From: VRUE01 sp040904405 | Lineage (GTDB): Bacteria; Actinomycetota; Thermoleophilia; Solirubrobacterales; 70-9 | NCBI GenBank assembly: GCA_040904405.1 | Contig: JBBDTK010000147.1 | Coordinates: 1 to 15,215 of the forward strand | Reading direction: 5' to 3' | Length of the DNA: 15,215 bases | Shown: positions 8,239-14,256 of the stretch, piece after piece | How the letters are laid out: every line of letters starts with the position of its first letter | How positions within the stretch are numbered: position 1 is the first letter of the stretch | Made by a program: the position numbers and the translations under genes | Notes under the pieces: generated by a model | Told to the model about the DNA's origin: nothing | Databases searched by the model: none | What the model saw: the letters and a program-made list of their open reading frames with translations, nothing else

Positions 8239-8877
8239 TCAGTCACCGCCGCCGAGCAAGCCTTCAACCGATTTGCCGACTTCGTCGACGGTCGATTCGG
8301 GGCCGGCGACGCCGTTGACGACGCCTTCGGTGACTTTCGTCACCCCGGTCTGCCCGAGCGCCCCGCCGGTGGCGGCGTCGACGCCGGAAACGGTGTCGTT
8401 GACCGCGTTGGCGACCGTCCCCGAGGGCGAGGAGCCACCGCCGCCGGAGGACTGGGACGAGCCGCCTCCGGCGCCTTTCGCGCCGCCGGAGGCGCTGCCG
8501 CTGGAGCCGGGCGAGCCGCCGCTGCCCGCGTCGCCGTTGCCGGCCGGGGTTGAGCCTGGCGTGCCGGAGCCGGGGGCGCCGGAGCCCGGACTGCCGCCAT
8601 CCACCTCGCCACCTCCCGCCGCGCCGCCGTCACCTCCGCCCTGGCCGCCGGCGGCGGACGCATCCGCGGCCCCGCCGGCGCCGTCGCCGCCGGCGGAGGG
8701 GGAATCCGTGCCCGCCGCGCTCTGCGGAGCGTCGTCGCCGCCGCCGAAGATCCCCGCCAGCGGCCAGTCGCGCGCCGCCTGCAGCGAGACGAGCAGGACG
8801 AAGGCGACCACGGCGACGGCGATCAGGGCCGTGCCGGATAGCGCGCCTGCCAGATAGTTGCGGGCCTCGCGAATCAT
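8239..8877 (-). CDS. Single-pass membrane protein with Gly/Ser-rich linker, function unknown
   Basis: This protein has 212 residues and no family that I recognise. A short N-terminal stretch (MIREARNYLAG) precedes one hydrophobic helix at about residues 13-33. Next come about 110 residues of Gly/Ser/Ala/Pro-rich low complexity (47-155) and a 55-residue C-terminal segment of more normal composition with repeated V-N/T-G-V patterns (VNDTVSGVDAATGG, VTEGVVNGVAG). This suggests a small membrane-anchored domain held off the membrane by a flexible linker. GAGAGGAG-like purine-rich sequence (GAGAGGAG) lies 6 nt before the ATG, a good ribosome-binding site. The opposite strand is also open here (a Pro-rich frame), but it lacks a ribosome-binding site and structured features. 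Lying 36 nt before lysA it may be co-transcribed, though no functional link is evident. Confidence 0.75.
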   Translation of the reverse strand: MIREARNYLAGALSGTALIAVAVVAFVLLVSLQAARDWPLAGIFGGGDDAPQSAAGTDSPSAGGDGAGGAADASAAGGQGGGDGGAAGGGEVDGGSPGSGAPGSGTPGSTPAGNGDAGSGGSPGSSGSASGGAKGAGGGSSQSSGGGGSSPSGTVANAVNDTVSGVDAATGGALGQTGVTKVTEGVVNGVAGPESTVDEVGKSVEGLLGGGD

Positions 8878-8973
8878 CGTCGCTCCTCTCGCTTGCTACC
8901 CAAGCGTCGCAGCCCGAACCCGGCCCGCCCTACCAACTAATCGAATTTTCGACCGATTTTCGGTAGGCCGTGC
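8878..8973. promoter_or_regulatory. AT-rich intergenic patch with 11-bp-spaced repeats
   Basis: This 96-nt gap lies between the M23 peptidase stop and the next minus-strand gene. ATTTTCG occurs twice, at 8945-8951 and 8956-8962, exactly one helical turn apart. On the minus strand each copy falls in a small hairpin (ACCGA-AAA-TCGGT and TCGAA-AA-TTCGA), and both are enclosed by CCTACC/GGTAGG (8929-8934 with 8962-8967). It may act as a weak terminator for the peptidase gene, or as a promoter/operator for the membrane-protein gene. No convincing -35/-10 pair was found. Confidence 0.35.
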
Positions 8974-10164
8974 CTACAGGTAGCCCAGCGGGTCGGTCGG
9001 AGCGCCGCCGATCCGGACCTCGAAGTGCAGGTGGTCGCCGTAGCAGTGGCCGGTGCAGCCGACGTAGCCGATCACGTCGCCCTGGGAGACGCTCCCCGAC
9101 GTCACCGCGAAGGAGGACTGGTGGGCGTAGCAGGTCTGCAGCCCGCCGCCGTGGTCGAGGCAGGTGAAGTTGCCGTAGCCGCCGCTGCCGCTTTCCGACT
9201 GGACCAGGACCACCGAGCCGGCGTCGGCGGCGCGGATCGGCGTCCCGGCCGGGGCGGCGATGTCGATGCCCTCGTGCATGCTGCCCCAGCGCGGGCCGAA
9301 GCCGGACACGACCGGACCGTCGACCGGCCAGATCAGCTGGCCGGAGCCGTGGCGGATCGGCCCCGCCGGCAGTGGCGCCGAGGAGGTCGACTGCAGCTTG
9401 GCGGCGATCTCGGCCGAGAGATCGGCGAGCTCGCCCTCGATGTGGTGCTCGTGCTCGCCGATCTTCTCCAGCGCCGCCTCGCGCTGGCGGCGCACGGCGA
9501 CCAGCTGCGACTGCTGGCTCTGCACGGCGGCCCGGGCGCTGGCCAGGGCCTGCTCTTCGGCGGCGATCGCGTCGCGCGCGGCTTCGATCGTGTTCTTCGC
9601 CGTGCGCAGGCGGGCGACCGTGCGCTTGACCTGGTCGCGCAGGTCGCGGACCCGGGTCACGACCGCTTCGTCGAGCCCGTTGATGCGGTTGAGGTACTCG
9701 GTCCGGTTGACCAGCTCTTCGTAGCCGCCGGCGTCGACGATGACGCTGAGCAAATCCGGGGTGCCGGCCTCGTAGATCGCCACCAGGCGCTCGCGCAGCG
9801 CCACCAGCGCCCGCTTCAGCTGCGCTTTGACCACCGCGAGGCGCTCCTTGGCCAGGTCGAGCTCGGCCACCGCCCGGTCCAGCTCGCCCTGCTTGGCGGC
9901 CAGGCGGGCCCTGACGGCGGCCTCGCGGTTGCGCAGCACCGCGACTTCGCCGGTCAGCCGTTCGATCCGGTCGCGGTAGCGGGAGATCGTCGTGGTCAGG
10001 ACGCCCTTGCGCTCGCGAACCTCCGAGAGCTTCGCTTCCTTCTCTTCGCGTTCCTCGTATATGTCCTGGGCGGGCGCGGCGCCACCCCCGACGAGCAGCA
10101 CCAAAAGCGCCGCCACCGCGGCAAACAGAGCCGCCGGGGCAAGGCGAGTCTTAAGGGCTCGCAT
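8974..10164 (-). CDS. Secreted coiled-coil M23 (LytM-like) metallopeptidase
   Basis: This 396-residue envelope protein is of the EnvC/NlpD/RipB-like type: a signal or anchor segment (about 7-28, with a possible cleavage site after APAQ33), a long coiled coil (about 36-258) and a C-terminal M23 domain (about 275-396). The zinc and catalytic residues are intact: His297 and Asp301 (HEGID), His348 (YAH), and His378 and His380 (HLHFE). It is therefore predicted to be an active peptidoglycan endopeptidase and not a degenerate activator. Four cysteines (335, 345, 370, 374) in the domain suggest disulfides outside the cell. The frame is open upstream to a GTG at 10215, but ATG 10164 begins the signal sequence directly and is preferred; neither has a clear ribosome-binding site. 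The ATG lies inside one arm of a large palindrome. Confidence 0.9.
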   Translation of the reverse strand: MRALKTRLAPAALFAAVAALLVLLVGGGAAPAQDIYEEREEKEAKLSEVRERKGVLTTTISRYRDRIERLTGEVAVLRNREAAVRARLAAKQGELDRAVAELDLAKERLAVVKAQLKRALVALRERLVAIYEAGTPDLLSVIVDAGGYEELVNRTEYLNRINGLDEAVVTRVRDLRDQVKRTVARLRTAKNTIEAARDAIAAEEQALASARAAVQSQQSQLVAVRRQREAALEKIGEHEHHIEGELADLSAEIAAKLQSTSSAPLPAGPIRHGSGQLIWPVDGPVVSGFGPRWGSMHEGIDIAAPAGTPIRAADAGSVVLVQSESGSGGYGNFTCLDHGGGLQTCYAHQSSFAVTSGSVSQGDVIGYVGCTGHCYGDHLHFEVRIGGAPTDPLGYL

Positions 10165-10316
10165 ACGAATTAGTGGCGGAGTTTGACGAGTGGCTGGGCG
10201 TGACTGACGTCGCACGTGGGATGAGTCGATGCTGGAGCATCGGCGATTCCCGCGGGTGGCGTCAGGCGCGTCCAGACGCCGTCAAAGCCGCCACTAATTC
10301 GTATGCGAGCCCTAAG
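10151..10316. repeat. 166-nt imperfect palindrome spanning the M23 gene start
   Basis: A 26-bp stretch at 10154-10179 is perfectly repeated in inverted orientation at 10288-10313. The complementarity continues inward with mismatches to a central 7-bp perfect hairpin (CGATGCT 10227-10233, GG, AGCATCG 10236-10242). The overall arms are about 80 bp. The peptidase ATG (10164-10162) and its first codons lie in the left arm, and the right arm holds the mirror copy of ATG CGA GCC CT. There is no transposase and no obvious target duplication. It could be a MITE- or REP-like element, or an inverted duplication of the gene's 5' region. Confidence 0.85.
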
Positions 10317-10389
10317 CATGGCGACGGAGGCTAGCGAGTGCGTAACGCCATTCCGTGGCGATGTTCAGACCCTGCAACCCCGCTTGCGA
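10317..10389. other. Non-coding spacer between the two large palindromes
   Basis: This 73-nt stretch, together with the two flanking palindromes, makes up the 316 nt without a protein gene between the peptidase and the acyl-CoA dehydrogenase. It contains one small hairpin (CGCCA-TTCCG-TGGCG) and nothing else I recognise. A 46-codon plus-strand frame starting at 10303 crosses it, but it lacks any coding signal. Confidence 0.5.
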
Positions 10390-10480
10390 GGGAGGTGGGG
10401 TGTCCTCTCAACGGGCGGATACTCAAATCGCAGGCCTAATTAGGCCTGCGATTGTCCGGGGAGAGGACACCCCACCTCCC
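10390..10480. repeat. Nested double palindrome abutting the acyl-CoA dehydrogenase stop
   Basis: A perfect 20-bp inverted repeat (10390-10409 with 10461-10480) encloses a perfect 28-bp palindrome (10426-10453, centre TAATTA). The right outer arm ends at the base next to the TAG stop of the dehydrogenase, so on the minus strand it forms the start of that gene's 3' UTR. It would fold as a very stable hairpin but is not followed by a T-tract, so it is not a classical intrinsic terminator. It may be a transcript-end stabiliser, a bidirectional block or a dispersed palindromic element. Confidence 0.88.
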
Positions 10481-11749
10481 CTAAACGGCTACTGGTTCCT
10501 TTGACGGCTCCTCCATCGCCTTCGCCGCAACTTCGGCCCCGTACTCGAACCGCTCGGCGTACTCGCGGGCCTGCATGCGGGAGATGACCATGCGCTGGAT
10601 CTCGGCCGTGCCCTCGAACAGCTGGTAGATCTTGGCGTCGCGGAAGAACTTCTCCAGCGGGCACTCTCTGCTCCAGGCGTAGGGGCCGACCAGGTCCATC
10701 AGCGTCGTCGTCGCCCACATCGCCACGTCGCCCGCCTTCAGCTTCGACATCGAGCCCTGCCCGCCACGCATCGGGATCCCGTTGCGGCCCATCCAGGCGG
10801 CGCGCTGGACCAGCAGCCGGGCGGCCTCGATCTCGGTGGCGACGTCGGCCAGCGTCTGCTGGATCCGCTGCGCCTGCAGCAGCGGCGTGCCGCCTTCGCT
10901 CTGACCGTCGAGGTGCTCGAGGGTCCACTCGTAGGCGGCCTGGGCGATGCCGAGGGCCGAGGCGCCGACCAGGGGGCGGGTGATCTCGAAGGTCGCGAGG
11001 GCGTCGGCGCCGCGCGATTTCTTCCCTTCGCGGCCGCGCTGCAGCTTCTTCTCCAGCTTCTCCTCGCCGCCGAGCAGGTTCCCGGCCGGGATCCGGCAGT
11101 CCTCGAGGATCAGCTCGGCGGTGTGGGAGGCGCGGATCCCGAGCTTGGACTCCTTCTTCCCCTGGCTCAGCCCCGGGCTGTCCTTGCCGATCACGAAGGA
11201 GGCCTGGCCGCGGGTGCCGAGCGAGGGGTCGACGGTGGCGACGACGACGTGGACGTCGGCGATGCCGCCGTTGGTGATGAAGACCTTGGTTCCGTTGAGC
11301 ACCCACTCGTCGCCGTCGCGCTTGGCGGTCGTCTTCAGGCTCTTCACGTCGGAGCCGGCCTGCGGCTCGGTGACCGCGTAGGCGCCGAGCTTGACCTCGT
11401 CGCCGGCGCCGAAGCACTCCGGCACCCACTCGGCGATCTGCTCGGGGGTGCCGGAGGAGGCGATGCCGGCGGCGGCGAGGCCGGAGCCGGAGATCGCCAG
11501 GGCGATGCCGGCGCAGCCCCAGTGGAACTCCTCGGCCGAGATCACCTGCATCTGGCCGTCGGAGTCCGAGGCCGAGCGCTGGATCGCCTCGAGGCCCTGG
11601 AAACCCTGCCTGCGCGCCTCCTTGATCACCTCCCAGGGAGTGCTCTCCTCTTCGTCGTGCTTGCGCGCCGCCGGGCGGATCACGTCGCGGGCGAAGGCCC
11701 TGCAACGGTCCCTGTGCTCCTGCTGCTCCTCGTTCAGTGCGAAATCCAT
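10481..11749 (-). CDS. Acyl-CoA dehydrogenase
   Basis: This FAD enzyme oxidises an acyl-CoA to the trans-2-enoyl-CoA, the first step of a beta-oxidation cycle or a related catabolic route. It is 422 residues, slightly longer than the usual ~380. FAD/substrate motifs include AVTEPQAGSD in the beta-barrel domain and WVLNGTKVFITNG. The C-terminal QLFEGTAEIQR carries the catalytic-base Glu of the YEGT type. The extra length comes partly from a Lys/Arg-rich segment around EEKLEKKLQRGREGKK, where most relatives have a short Gly loop. GAGG lies about 7 nt before the ATG. A perfect 9-2-9 operator palindrome sits about 40-60 nt upstream. The exact acyl substrate cannot be told from sequence. Confidence 0.93.
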   Translation of the reverse strand: MDFALNEEQQEHRDRCRAFARDVIRPAARKHDEEESTPWEVIKEARRQGFQGLEAIQRSASDSDGQMQVISAEEFHWGCAGIALAISGSGLAAAGIASSGTPEQIAEWVPECFGAGDEVKLGAYAVTEPQAGSDVKSLKTTAKRDGDEWVLNGTKVFITNGGIADVHVVVATVDPSLGTRGQASFVIGKDSPGLSQGKKESKLGIRASHTAELILEDCRIPAGNLLGGEEKLEKKLQRGREGKKSRGADALATFEITRPLVGASALGIAQAAYEWTLEHLDGQSEGGTPLLQAQRIQQTLADVATEIEAARLLVQRAAWMGRNGIPMRGGQGSMSKLKAGDVAMWATTTLMDLVGPYAWSRECPLEKFFRDAKIYQLFEGTAEIQRMVISRMQAREYAERFEYGAEVAAKAMEEPSKEPVAV

Positions 11750-11787
11750 CCCTCTCCCTCGTCGCGCCAGCGGCTTTTCAGGTCGTT

Positions 11788-11840
11788 GATTGACTGGTCA
11801 GTCAATCGCTTGGGAAGTTTAGCTGACTGACCAGCCAGCC
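11788..11840. promoter_or_regulatory. TetR-type operator palindrome plus degenerate second copy
   Basis: GATTGACTG-GT-CAGTCAATC at 11788-11807 is a 9-2-9 perfect palindrome. A looser relative built on CTGACTGACCAGCCAG lies just beyond it (about 11823-11838). Size and shape fit TetR-family fatty-acid regulators, which commonly control acyl-CoA dehydrogenase genes. The minus-strand TTGACT within the palindrome could serve as a -35 element, but the matching -10 is poor. The site is in the 145-nt divergent region, so it could control either flanking gene. No regulator gene is in the window. Confidence 0.65.
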
Positions 11841-11847
11841 AGCGGGG

Positions 11848-11878
11848 GCGGCTCCGCACCCAGTGGGAGCGGAGCCGC
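11848..11878. repeat. 10-bp perfect hairpin upstream of the CWB2-like gene
   Basis: GCGGCTCCGC (11848-11857) and GCGGAGCCGC (11869-11878) form a perfect stem. The loop can pair further as CCC-AGT-GGG after one A-A mismatch. It ends 16 nt before the GTG start of the plus-strand gene. There is no T-tract on either strand. It could be an operator, a leader hairpin, or insulation between the divergent genes. Confidence 0.7.
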
Positions 11879-11894
11879 ATGTAGCGTTCCCGCA

Positions 11895-13199
11895 GTGGCC
11901 AGGGAGCAACCGATCAACGCGGAGGTGCGGCCGGCGCAGCCCCCGGCGCGGTCGGCGCCGCGGGATGCACCCGCGCCCGCGCCGAAGCGCGCGCGACGCC
12001 GCCGGCGGCCGGTCCCCGGCGCGCTGAAGGGAATCGCGGGGCTTTTCCTGCTGGCGATCGTCTTCCTCGTCGCGGCGATCGTCGGCGGCGGGTCCGGCGG
12101 TGAGGAGCCGGCGCAAGCCCCGGCGCCGACCGGCGAAGCGCCCGGCGCCGCGGCCGAGCAGGGTCCGCAGGAACTCGGCTACCCGGCCTTCGCGACCAGC
12201 AACACGACCCGCGTCGGCGGCGCCGACGCCGCCGCCAACGCCGCCGCCGTCGCCCTCGCCGTCTACCCCTCCACCACTCCGGCGCAACGCCCGGCCGCGG
12301 TGACCGTCGTCGACGCGGCGGACTGGCGCGCCGCGCTCGCCGCCGCGGTGCTGATGGCGCCGCCGCTCGGCGCGCCGCTGCTGATCTCCGGCGCCGAGCG
12401 GGCGCCGGAGCCGACCGCGCAGGCGCTCGCGGCGCTCGACCCCCAGGGAGACGGCGGCAGCCGCGGCGCGCAGGCGTTCGCGATCGGCGCCGCCTCCGTG
12501 CCCGGCGAGCTCGAGACCAGGCGGATCGGCCGCGGCGGCGGCCAGGGCGCGGCGGCGATCGCCGCCCTGCGCGAGCGCCTCGCCGGCCGGGCGCCGCGGC
12601 ACGTCGTGATCGCGCCGGCCTCCGAGCCCGCCTTCGCGATGCCCGCCGCCGCCTGGGCGGCGCGCTCCGGCGACCCGATCCTGTTCGCCAACCGCGACAG
12701 CCTGCCGGGGCCGACCGCCGCGGCGCTGCGCCGGCACCCGCGGGCGCCGGTCTACGTGCTCGGCCCCTCCTCGGCGATCTCCTCCGAGGTGGTGCGCGAG
12801 ATCAGCGCGATCGCCAAACGCGTGCGCCGCGTCTCCGGCGAGGACCCGGCCGCCAACGCGGTCGAGCTGGCCCGCTATGCCAGCGGCGGCTTCGGCTGGA
12901 ACGTCACCGATCCCGGCCACGGCTTCGTCGTCACCCGCTCCGACGAACCGCTGGCCGCCGCCGCGGCGGCGCCGCTCTCGGCCTCCGGCACCTGGGGCCC
13001 GTTGCTGCTCACCGACAGCGCCGCTACGCTTCCGGCGGCGCTGCGCGACTACCTGCTCGACGTCAAGCCGGGCTACACCACCGACCCGACCCGCGCCTTC
13101 TACAACCACGTTTGGGTGATCGGAGACCAGGAAGCCATCGACGTGAACCTCCAGGCCGAAATCGACGAGCTCGCCGAGCTGACCAAGATCGGGGGCTGA
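11895..13199 (+). CDS. Membrane-anchored CWB2-like (cell wall binding repeat 2) surface protein
   Basis: This protein has 434 residues. A cytoplasmic, Pro- and Arg-rich N-terminus (KRARRRRRPVPG) leads to one hydrophobic helix at about residues 45-65, then an acidic/Pro/Ala linker (66-95), then about 330 residues resembling tandem CWB2 repeats. The first repeat begins with NTTRVGGADAAANAAAVALA, and later ones contain PVYVLGPSSAIS and VWVIGDQEAID, matching the family's V-x-G-G/D-x-x-A-I pattern. CWB2 modules in Firmicutes anchor proteins to secondary wall polymers. Here the N-terminal helix suggests a tethered extracytoplasmic role. The start is GTG with no visible ribosome-binding site; a second in-frame GTG lies at 11925. 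The CWB2 assignment rests on pattern recognition and is moderately sure. Confidence 0.75.
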   Translation: MAREQPINAEVRPAQPPARSAPRDAPAPAPKRARRRRRPVPGALKGIAGLFLLAIVFLVAAIVGGGSGGEEPAQAPAPTGEAPGAAAEQGPQELGYPAFATSNTTRVGGADAAANAAAVALAVYPSTTPAQRPAAVTVVDAADWRAALAAAVLMAPPLGAPLLISGAERAPEPTAQALAALDPQGDGGSRGAQAFAIGAASVPGELETRRIGRGGGQGAAAIAALRERLAGRAPRHVVIAPASEPAFAMPAAAWAARSGDPILFANRDSLPGPTAAALRRHPRAPVYVLGPSSAISSEVVREISAIAKRVRRVSGEDPAANAVELARYASGGFGWNVTDPGHGFVVTRSDEPLAAAAAAPLSASGTWGPLLLTDSAATLPAALRDYLLDVKPGYTTDPTRAFYNHVWVIGDQEAIDVNLQAEIDELAELTKIGG

Positions 13200-13245
13200 G
13201 TGCCTCCGACCGCGAGTACCGACGCCACCCACGATCGGAGGCACT
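13199..13245 (+). promoter_or_regulatory. Hairpin sequestering the ribosome-binding site of the next gene
   Basis: AGTGCCTCCGA (13199-13209) pairs perfectly with TCGGAGGCACT (13235-13245), an 11-bp stem with a 25-nt loop. The right arm contains the GGAGG ribosome-binding site for the ATG at 13248. The left arm begins at the last base of the upstream stop codon (13197-13199). A ribosome finishing the upstream gene would melt the stem, so this arrangement suggests strict translational coupling. It is not followed by a T-tract. Confidence 0.75.
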
Positions 13246-13247
13246 AG

Positions 13248-13499
13248 ATGAGCGAGGCCGAGAGCCCGGAGCTGCTCGGCGGCGCGCACGAGGTGACCGC
13301 GGAGGAGATCCGCGCCCTGGCCGGTCCCTCCACCCCCCACTTCGCGCTGCAGGTCCGCAACCGGATCCGCCGCCTGATCGAGCCGCTGCCCGCCGGCCAC
13401 CCGGCCCGGGTCGAAGGCGAGCGCAAGATCGCCGAGCTGGAGCAGCTGGCCGAGCACAGCGGCGACCCGCGCGGGACGATGGGCATCGGCCACCGATGA
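13248..13499 (+). CDS. Small conserved-looking protein, function unknown
   Basis: This gene encodes 83 residues, mostly charged and helical, with no membrane segment or signal. The core (VTAEEIRALAGPSTPHFALQ, then VRNRIRRLIEPL) followed by a Glu/Lys-rich helix looks like a real soluble protein and not a chance frame. GGAGG lies 7 nt before the ATG. The gene follows the CWB2-like gene by 48 nt and its ribosome-binding site is buried in a hairpin. Its stop overlaps, as ATGA, a possible start of a further gene that is cut short after about 11 codons. I do not recognise a named family. Confidence 0.75.
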   Translation: MSEAESPELLGGAHEVTAEEIRALAGPSTPHFALQVRNRIRRLIEPLPAGHPARVEGERKIAELEQLAEHSGDPRGTMGIGHR

Positions 13500-13531
13500 A
13501 GAGCCTCGCGCCGGGCGTCTGGCGGTTGAGT
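13496..13531 (+). pseudogene. Possible 5' stump of an MBL-fold hydrolase gene
   Basis: ATG 13496 overlaps the previous stop as ATGA and reads MKSLAPGVWRLS. This resembles the usual opening of actinobacterial MBL-fold metallo-hydrolases (L-A-x-G-V-W/Y-R-L). After that the similarity stops and the frame runs antisense through the toxin gene. No HxHxDH metal motif follows. The match covers only about 11 residues, so this is suggestive, not proven; it gains weight from the overlap and from the adjacent toxin-antitoxin module. Confidence 0.35.
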
Positions 13532-13543
13532 CCCGCTCGTCGT

Positions 13544-13933
13544 TCAGCGGATCACTCGCACCTCGACGCCGACCTCGACCTCGGACCACTTGCGGTCGGC
13601 GGTGAGGACCGGGGCTCGCAACTCGACGGCCAGCGCGAAGCAGAGCCGATCGGCCAGCGAGAGGCCCAGGGGCCTTGTCGGCCCGCGCAGGTGAGCGGCA
13701 GCTTCCGCCTGCCCCACGTTCACCGGAACGATGGACACACCCAACGCCTCGAAAGCGGGGCGCAGGGCGGCGGCATCGGCGTTCGAGCCGATCGTCCGCT
13801 CGATCACCTCCGCCCAATTGGCCGCCGAGATCAGGGCGCCGGGAAGCTTCGCGGATACGAGCGCGCCGCCATCCTCATCGAGGACGATCGCCAAAACCGC
13901 GGATGCGTCAAGGACGGTTGCGGTAGCGCTCAA
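13544..13933 (-). CDS. vapC: VapC-like PIN-domain ribonuclease toxin
   Basis: This 129-residue PIN-domain protein is the size of VapC toxins, which cleave RNA (often tRNA or rRNA) when freed from their antitoxin. The four acidic metal-site positions are present: Asp9 (VLDASAV), Glu42 (NWAEV), Asp95 (SLADRL) and Asp113 (TADRKW). It should therefore be an active Mg-dependent nuclease. The start appears to be TTG 13933, 26 nt inside the antitoxin gene; no ATG precedes the conserved VLDAS motif. The antitoxin-first order and the overlap are typical of vapBC operons. G+C is visibly lower than in neighbouring genes, consistent with transfer. Confidence 0.9.
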   Translation of the reverse strand: MSATATVLDASAVLAIVLDEDGGALVSAKLPGALISAANWAEVIERTIGSNADAAALRPAFEALGVSIVPVNVGQAEAAAHLRGPTRPLGLSLADRLCFALAVELRAPVLTADRKWSEVEVGVEVRVIR

Positions 13934-14180
13934 TCTCTTCGTCCTCTCTGCGCGCTTCCTCCCGCCGGTTGGCGATCAGCTCTGCGACGAGGTCGCGATC
14001 TCCGATGTTCGCGCGGAATTCTTGCCGTATCCGCGCGAGCACAGCGTCCGGGGTCTCGAGCAGAAGGCGTTTGCCGTCAACGCGCGCGATCAACTGAGTG
14101 CCCTCGTCGAGGCCGAGCTCCTCTCTGATCTCCGCTGGAATCACGATGCGTCCCTGTCTACCAAGCTTGATCTGTGGCAT
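13908..14180 (-). CDS. vapB: VapB-like antitoxin with AbrB/SpoVT DNA-binding domain
   Basis: This 90-residue protein has an N-terminal swapped-hairpin AbrB domain (about 3-45: IKLGRQGRIVIPAEIREELG, ending in LLLET). A charged, helical C-terminus (about 46-90) should wrap around and neutralise the toxin. Such antitoxins repress their own operon as a complex with the toxin. ATG 14180 is preferred over the adjacent TTG at 14183. There is no Shine-Dalgarno sequence, so the message may be leaderless. A perfect 8-bp inverted repeat spans the start codon and is a candidate autoregulatory operator. Confidence 0.9.
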   Translation of the reverse strand: MPQIKLGRQGRIVIPAEIREELGLDEGTQLIARVDGKRLLLETPDAVLARIRQEFRANIGDRDLVAELIANRREEARREDEEIERYRNRP

Positions 14181-14218
14181 CAAGGGCTAAGTGTGCCACA
14201 GGTGAAAAAATATGGCAA
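14172..14218 (-). promoter_or_regulatory. Candidate vapBC promoter and operator
   Basis: On the minus strand TTGCCA (14218-14213) is followed after 17 nt by a weak -10 CACACT (14195-14190), which would start transcription almost at the ATG. CTGTGGCA (14172-14179) and TGCCACAG (14194-14201) form a perfect inverted repeat that covers the -10 region and the start codon. The stretch 14203-14230 is unusually AT-rich. The repeat is certain; the promoter call is tentative. Confidence 0.45.
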
Positions 14219-14256
14219 CAAAACTGTGAATTCGGCAGATGAGCGGTCATCTGGCT

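Noticed and set aside
8201..8857. Plus-strand Pro-rich 218-codon frame
   Set aside because: It is antisense to the Gly/Ser-rich linker gene, has no ribosome-binding site, and its composition mirrors Gly codons read in reverse.
10317..10389. Possible small RNA gene (SRP, tRNA or similar) between the two palindromes
   Set aside because: No cloverleaf, conserved SRP loop or other known RNA signature could be made from the bases.
10303..10443. 46-codon plus-strand frame starting in the right arm of the large palindrome
   Set aside because: Its start is only the mirror copy of the M23 start, it has no ribosome-binding site, and it ends within another palindrome.
13112..14128. Plus-strand 338-codon frame across the small gene and vapBC
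   Set aside because: It overlaps three better-supported genes and has no recognisable domain.
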